This document shows positions 59,578-64,000 of a DNA stretch of 64,000 nt, in pieces. The notes under the pieces were generated by a model that did no database searches, was not told the DNA's origin, and was given only the letters and a program-made list of their open reading frames with translations. Made by a program: the position numbers and the translations under genes. Each line of letters opens with the position of its first letter. Positions within the stretch are counted from its first letter, which is position 1. Source of the DNA: Paramoeba atlantica (Eukaryota > Discosea); NCBI GenBank assembly GCA_977017575.1, contig CDRNVI010000035.1:1-64000 (forward strand), given 5' to 3'.

Positions 59578-60759
59578 TCATAGGGGGTTATTGGTTGAGT
59601 GCTGGTGGGGGGATTGTTGTTCACGAAAAAAAACATACGCATCAAGATTTTTAGGATACATGTATTTGTCCATCGGACCTGTGATAGTAGAACTGTCAGA
59701 TACTCCATATCTGGAAGATTGTCCTTTGTGTTCTATTATCTTCTTTTTAACTGCTTCCACTTTCTCAGGGGTAAGAGGTGGATATCTTCCTTGAGGTCCA
59801 TGTTTATGAAACACTTCCATGTTATGAACCATGAGAGCGCACGAAAAAGCATAGTAAAGAAAATCTGGACTATGAGTCCACTGCTTAAAAGCCAGCCATT
59901 TGCCACAGCACGAACGAGAAAAAATGTGTTCGACCCGCGATCTAAAGTGAGCCAACTTTTCATTGAAGCACATTTTACCCTCTGCTTCTGAATCATGAAG
60001 TTTCTGCATAGACTTAGATTTTGGGCGCTTCGAACACCAAATTTTGGCTTTAGAATGGGGTACTATTAATCTATCAGTAAGACCATCGTAAAATCTCCCG
60101 TCAGCAAGAGCGCGAACACGATTGTGTGCCAGAAAATCCAGAATACCACTACAGTCCTGAATAACGGCGTCGGATGAGGCTCCACAGTACAATGTGTCTG
60201 CTGTGAAGCAAACATACCCAGACATTGTAGATGCTACGAGCGCTTTCACGACGTGTGTAGCATATTTGGGTTGATAGCAGTGAGGCAAGCTATCAACGTA
60301 CAGTGGCACTGTGCTCATCACCACCTTTATGTCCTTATCCCAAAAAGGAAGAACTGCGTTTGATTCATGGTGCAAAATATCAGAATCCAAACAAAGCCAT
60401 GTATCCTTCATATCGGAATGCAGTTTTTTAAAAAACGCGGGTATCTTGTCAGAACAAGAACGTTCAGACCAACCGGTTCCGAATTTCAAGGATATGAGTT
60501 CTGATACAATGTCGTAGCTACCCCCACACCGCAAAAAAAGAAAGCTCGCAAAAATTTCTTCAAAGGGATAAAATTGTTTTAGAAAGGTGAGAGCGCGATG
60601 AGTTAAACCGCATAAAGACAACTCTGAATATTTATTTTCGTAGGGAGCATCAGGTTCAGGTGCATCGCGGGATGTATCAGGTGGTGCGTCACGGGTTTCA
60701 GATATATTAACGGGTGTGTCATATTCCGGGGTGTCAATACGGCCAAGCATCAGTATCAA
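59578..60759 (-). CDS. DDE_4-type transposase (IS5/PIF-Harbinger-like)
   Basis: 393 codons, uninterrupted. Acidic N-terminus, then a predicted DNA-binding region (LTHRALTFLKQFYPF, SFLFLRCGGSYDIVSELISL). Catalytic domain: probable first Asp in WLCLDSDILHH; the KYATHVVKALVAST strand; second Asp in CGASSDAVIQDCSGI with RALADGRFYDG; and the acidic residue of the FNEKLAHFRSRVEHIFS segment. This layout (GxxSDxxI, LADxxF, FNxxLxxxRxxVE) is that of eukaryotic DDE_4 endonucleases. A variable tail follows. The ATG at 60759 may be preceded by one closer to the promoter; no better start was seen. Likely functional as a protein, assignment to superfamily tentative. Confidence 0.78.
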   Translation of the reverse strand: MILMLGRIDTPEYDTPVNISETRDAPPDTSRDAPEPDAPYENKYSELSLCGLTHRALTFLKQFYPFEEIFASFLFLRCGGSYDIVSELISLKFGTGWSERSCSDKIPAFFKKLHSDMKDTWLCLDSDILHHESNAVLPFWDKDIKVVMSTVPLYVDSLPHCYQPKYATHVVKALVASTMSGYVCFTADTLYCGASSDAVIQDCSGILDFLAHNRVRALADGRFYDGLTDRLIVPHSKAKIWCSKRPKSKSMQKLHDSEAEGKMCFNEKLAHFRSRVEHIFSRSCCGKWLAFKQWTHSPDFLYYAFSCALMVHNMEVFHKHGPQGRYPPLTPEKVEAVKKKIIEHKGQSSRYGVSDSSTITGPMDKYMYPKNLDAYVFFREQQSPHQHSTNNPL

Positions 60760-60931
60760 GTAGAGGAAAGATTATTATGATTTTATTAGAGGAAAGAAAG
60801 ATTCTATATTAAATAAAATTCATTGATTTACGATTTTTTTTCGAATTCCTTACTTCCAAATTCCTTACTTGCAACTTTTTCACTTACAACATAACCGCTT
60901 AAAACTTACTTGCGATTTACAGGCCTACAAC

Positions 60932-61830
60932 TTACTTACGACTTTTAAAATGCAAAGTGTTCGAAGTTGAAGTTGAAGCAATGCGGGAAACGCGTTGCCG
61001 CTTCGGATTGCTGACCAGGTTTTCATCGTTCCGAACTTCAACTATCTCAACTTCCTGATCTGCGGCAGTCAAAGCTTGACGAGGAGGTCGGGCAACGTGA
61101 ATAAGATGAGCATTCGAAGTCTTTCCCTTCTTGAGAATCCGCAGTTGAACAAGGTCGTCCCGGATAGAAAGAAGTTCAGTAGGATCATTCTCCTCCATTG
61201 AATTGCCAAGTTTGTCCATAATCTCACCCTGAACTTGGTGAACAAACTTTTGATCAATTTCAAATGTTGAGTCACCTAGAACCGACAAAAAACTTGCTAC
61301 CAACGCAGTCTTTGTGTCTCTCAGAACCTTCTTTTCATTGGCGCGCTTGCCCTCATACAAGTTCCAGAGGTTTCGCAAAAACTCCTGCAGAGAGCCCCGC
61401 TCCTCTGGATGCAACGCATGGTTAAAATACGAGCAAACTGCTTCGGCCGAACGCGGGATATATCTTTTTATAGAAACATCTTTTGCCCTTTTGATAAGAA
61501 TAAGGACGTGGGCCACATGTCCGAACGCAAGCTTCGTACCGCAGAGCCACGTACTCAGCACATGCGTTAAGAACATTTTCTTCCTTCAGACCACGAGCAT
61601 AAATGTGGTCTAAGTTGTTGGCGGGAAGTCGTTCTCCATCTTGAGGGGAATTGCACAACGGACAGTTGGTCGGTTTGAACCTATGAGAACTGAAACCCTG
61701 TGACACTGAATACAGGGGTCCTTTACATCGCATTCGATGGGACAGGCACACATTACACACCTTCGGGGTTCTCCAAGACTTACGTTACGGTCTGCTTTGC
61801 AGCGTGGACAATACATTTTTTCCATTTTAG
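60932..61830 (-). pseudogene. Accessory zinc-finger gene of the DDE transposon (frames shift)
   Basis: N-terminus MEKMYCPRCKADRNVSLGEP followed, in another frame, by CNVCLSHRMRC and NCPLCNSPQDGERLP (paired CxxC knuckles), then in a third frame a helical C-terminus (HPEERGSLQEFLRNLWNLYE, DPTELLSIRDDLVQLRILKK) ending KRQRVSRIA. Frame changes are at about 61760 and about 61530; they could be frameshifts or short introns. Two-gene PIF-like elements often encode a DNA-binding partner for the transposase, which this may be. Confidence 0.6.
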
Positions 61831-62106
61831 TAGCTTTATTACTGTGAAACAGACGTTTAATTCTAGATGTACATAGTTACTTCATTTCGTTCTATTTTAC
61901 AACTGCTGTACGTGGTCGACCAAAAATACATGAAAACGAAATCCTTACGAACTCAATATACGCAACTTAAAAGCAATCAAAAGGCACAACTTAAACTTTG
62001 AAGTGTCCAATCGTGGCACCGATTGTCCCATAGTGGCCCATAGTGGCCCACAGTGGCCCCAGAAATGTACCGAAGTTGCTGGGGGTCCATTGGCATGCGG
62101 TTGAGT

Positions 62107-63417
62107 TCATAGATTTTTCCATAATGCGCAAACCGATAGTACGCTCGTGTCTGCTTGGAGAGTTCCACTTGAAAGAAGATCCGCAACTAGAGTTCCACTT
62201 GAAGAAAATCCGCAGCTAAGGTCTTGTTTCACTGCTTCCTCATGAGTCAACCTACTCGTATATTCGATTGGTTGATCTACCGGGACAAAGGTGTGATAAG
62301 TTTCTTCGATGCCTCGGTTATGCTCTTCCGGCCATGTAATAAAACGCCGCTGTTTTCCATCATCCCGTTCCTCTACAGTAAAAAAGACGATAATTATGCC
62401 TCTAGTTGGATAGCGTTGCAGATGCTCCCCATTGACCTCTGAAAGAATGTTCGCTTGCAGCAACTGGCATAGGTCAGCCTTGGGCAGTGATCCTTTCGCG
62501 ATTGGTAAAATATGGCCTACCTCAGGTATGTCCGGCTGGTCCATCAAGGACCACACGTAATCGAAGCGTTCGCGCGTTGGGGCGTTCATCAATTCCCGAA
62601 GTTTCCAAAGTTTTAACGACGGTACGGCCTTGGCATGCAGAGGCAGCTGATTTCTGTCGTCTTGTGTTGCCATTACAGTTTTCCTCCGAAGTCTAGTAAT
62701 CGTATGTCGACCCGTGTATATTGGGTAATCTTCACTGCACATCGCACTTGCGCTTCCTATTTTGGTCACAACATTCGTGTAATTCGGTGTGTACCGAGGG
62801 CCATCGCCGTGTTCTCGTTCATCCCGGCATACCTCAGAAACGTGCTCTGCTGTTTGTGCTGGGCCACCCGCATAGCTTGCTCCATAGTCACCTTGCCCTG
62901 GGCCATAAGAGGTACCATCTTGTGTACCGAGTTTCATAGAGTGGGTACCGTAGCCTGGCCCCAATACAGTTCGGATACGGTTGTTCAAAGTATGGATGGG
63001 AGTATCGCTGATGCGTTGCTTGGATGTGAGCCCCCGTAGGTAGTTGTAATGCTCCCGTGTCTCCTGGCCCTCGATAACCACCAGCGAGTCCGGGCGAAAC
63101 GGTTGCACTTTGGTTGATTCGGTTTTGATACCCCGGTTCAAGACAATCCGCGACGGACGCAGGGTGACAAAATCCTTCCTGGTAAATCGTGCCACCTCCC
63201 CAGCGCGTGATGCCGTTTTGTAGGCAAGGACCATAACCGCCCGACTGCTGGGAGATAAGTGGCGCTTCATTCTGTTGAGATGTTCTGACTGTATAGGGCG
63301 CGCTTGACGCTGCGGTACCAACGCTCCTTTCCGAATGAGTGTTTTGACATAAAGCGTACAATGGCGGGTAGAATGATGAATACGTTTCAGGAGCGCTATA
63401 AAATGTTTGATGTACAC
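62107..63417 (-). pseudogene. Tyrosine recombinase and RT start of YR retroelement 5
   Basis: Recombinase part (LVPQRQARPIQSEHLNRMKR, AYKTASRAGEVARFTRKDF, LGPGYGTHSMK) runs into the RT start (TGRHTITRLRRKTVMATQDD, LPLHAKAVPSL, IAKGSLPKADLCQLL, RRFITWPEEHN, VKQDLSCGF). Same order as elements 1 and 2. Broken fossil. Confidence 0.75.
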
Positions 63418-63439
63418 GAGCTTTGTCTGAAAAATATCT

Positions 63440-64000
63440 TTTTTTTTTAATTTTTTTTTACTGTATATATTTTTGAGCCCAAAACTAGCAATTGTATATT
63501 ATTATTATTATTTCCCCTCAAAGCTAGCAATCGATCCTACCATCCAGAAATAATAATTTCAAAACTAGCAAACAATCCCCCCCGAAATCCATCCCTAACC
63601 AAATCACCCACGCACCAAAACTAAGACCCGTAACTAAGGAGACGAGAAGGTGATGCAATACCTCTCCTTTTGGCAGGGTGTATCCTCCGTGGGCCGCCCT
63701 ATCTGCGGCTACCTTCCGAAGGACTGCCATGGCGCTGGGACTCCACGAGCCGTAGGACTCCACGACCATCGCGGTAAATTTCATTTTCGCTGCCTCGGCC
63801 TCTTCACGTTGCTTCACCTTGTTAGTGGTAGCGTACTGCTCCGCAAACGACCCCGCCGTCACCCAGTTAGCGTCACGGACTGTGTCCGTATATTTTTGTT
63901 GCTGGACATGGGTGACGGCGAAGTCGAGTACGAGAGGATGACCTGAACCACTGTTCTTAATGAAGACATCTCCGGGCCTAGTGAGGGTGCCCCCCGGGCC
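63440..64000 (-). mobile_element. LINE-G 3' end (runs off the window)
   Basis: Minus strand: the end of the endonuclease domain (AVTHVQQQKYTDTVRDANWV near 63915-63860, then VTAGSFAEQYATTNK, VVESYGSW), a shortened C-terminus, a 3' UTR with three TTGCTAG-TTTT type motifs (63482, 63525, 63554) and an A-rich end at about 63440-63465. The AAT run at 63500-63518 lies in the 3' UTR. It is of the LINE-C/D family; the upstream RT is outside the window. Confidence 0.85.

Larger units (their letters stand above)
59372..62086 (-). mobile_element. Two-gene DDE (IS5/PIF-Harbinger-like) transposon
   Basis: 2.7 kb insertion in the RT of YR retroelement 5, flanked by an exact 7-bp duplication CCATTGG (59365-59371, 62087-62093). 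It carries a transposase (59578-60759) and an accessory gene (60932-61830), both on the minus strand. Near each end are GTGGCCCA-rich clusters (59385-59455; 62025-62063) in the same orientation. Only ACCC-type end similarity is visible, so terminal inverted repeats are short or degenerate. A 7-bp duplication is unlike classic Harbinger (3 bp). Confidence 0.8.
57757..63430 (-). mobile_element. YR retroelement 5 (VIPER/DIRS-like), minus strand, twice interrupted
   Basis: Order on the minus strand: tyrosine recombinase and RT start (63417-62107), insertion of the DDE transposon (59372-62086), RT core (59370-58852), SL-headed insert (about 58480-58837), RNase H (58292 to about 57900). Gag is missing; the 5' side meets the poly(A) of LINE-G near 63440. 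A broken fossil with several breaks. Confidence 0.8.

Noticed and set aside
1-64000. Bacterial insertion sequences (ISXO2/IS1595 and IS5 similarity)
   Set aside because: The Merlin and DDE_4 transposases resemble these families, but the surrounding LINEs, YR retroelements, poly(A) tails and SL show eukaryotic DNA.

Overview
The window is a mobile-element graveyard from a eukaryote, and I find no host gene, tRNA or rRNA in 64 kb. The best clue to the organism is a 31-38 nt leader ending CAGTTTCTGTACCTTGTTG, found at the 5' ends of several unrelated retroelements. Its core, CAGTTTCTGTAC followed by a T-rich stretch ending TTG, is the 3' half of the spliced leader (SL) of kinetoplastids and diplonemids. 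This points to Euglenozoa, and a repeat-rich diplonemid or early kinetoplastid is the most likely source. The gag - tyrosine recombinase - reverse transcriptase order of several elements (the order of the trypanosomatid element VIPER) and the LINEs with a restriction-like endonuclease fit this.

Layout. 1-24 kb: a tandem, imperfect triplication (units from <1, about 9.5 kb and about 17.4 kb) of a nested block. The block holds the 5' half of LINE-B, a tyrosine-recombinase (YR) element terminus, GC-rich hairpin repeats, a 1.06 kb non-autonomous TIR element (here MITE-A), the 5' part of LINE-A, a Merlin transposon and a 153-bp satellite. Unit 3 keeps a complete LINE-A (20.1-23.8 kb) lodged inside LINE-B, whose 3' half resumes at 24.3-26.1 kb. 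26.5-29.2 kb: a 177-bp satellite. 29.2-40.2 kb: a minus-strand train of retroelements joined head to tail (poly(A) of one, then SL of the next): LINE-F remnant, a short SINE-like element, intact LINE-C, frameshifted LINE-D. 40.3-51.2 kb: plus-strand YR retroelements, with LINE-E and a third MITE-A copy. 51.2-63.4 kb: two minus-strand YR retroelements, one interrupted by a TIR element and the other by a two-gene DDE transposon and a small SL-headed insert. 63.4 kb to the end: the 3' part of another LINE.

How the parts relate. LINE mRNAs appear to have been trans-spliced before reverse transcription, so genomic copies carry the SL as a 5' end tag. Tandem, truncated SL copies record repeated rounds. 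In the YR elements the SL sits exactly where a TTAG acceptor in the terminal repeat would be joined. Two LINEs (A and C) have uninterrupted reading frames with all recognisable RT and endonuclease motifs. Most other elements are broken. Unit 1 carries many one-base losses in homopolymers relative to units 2 and 3, which may be sequence error.
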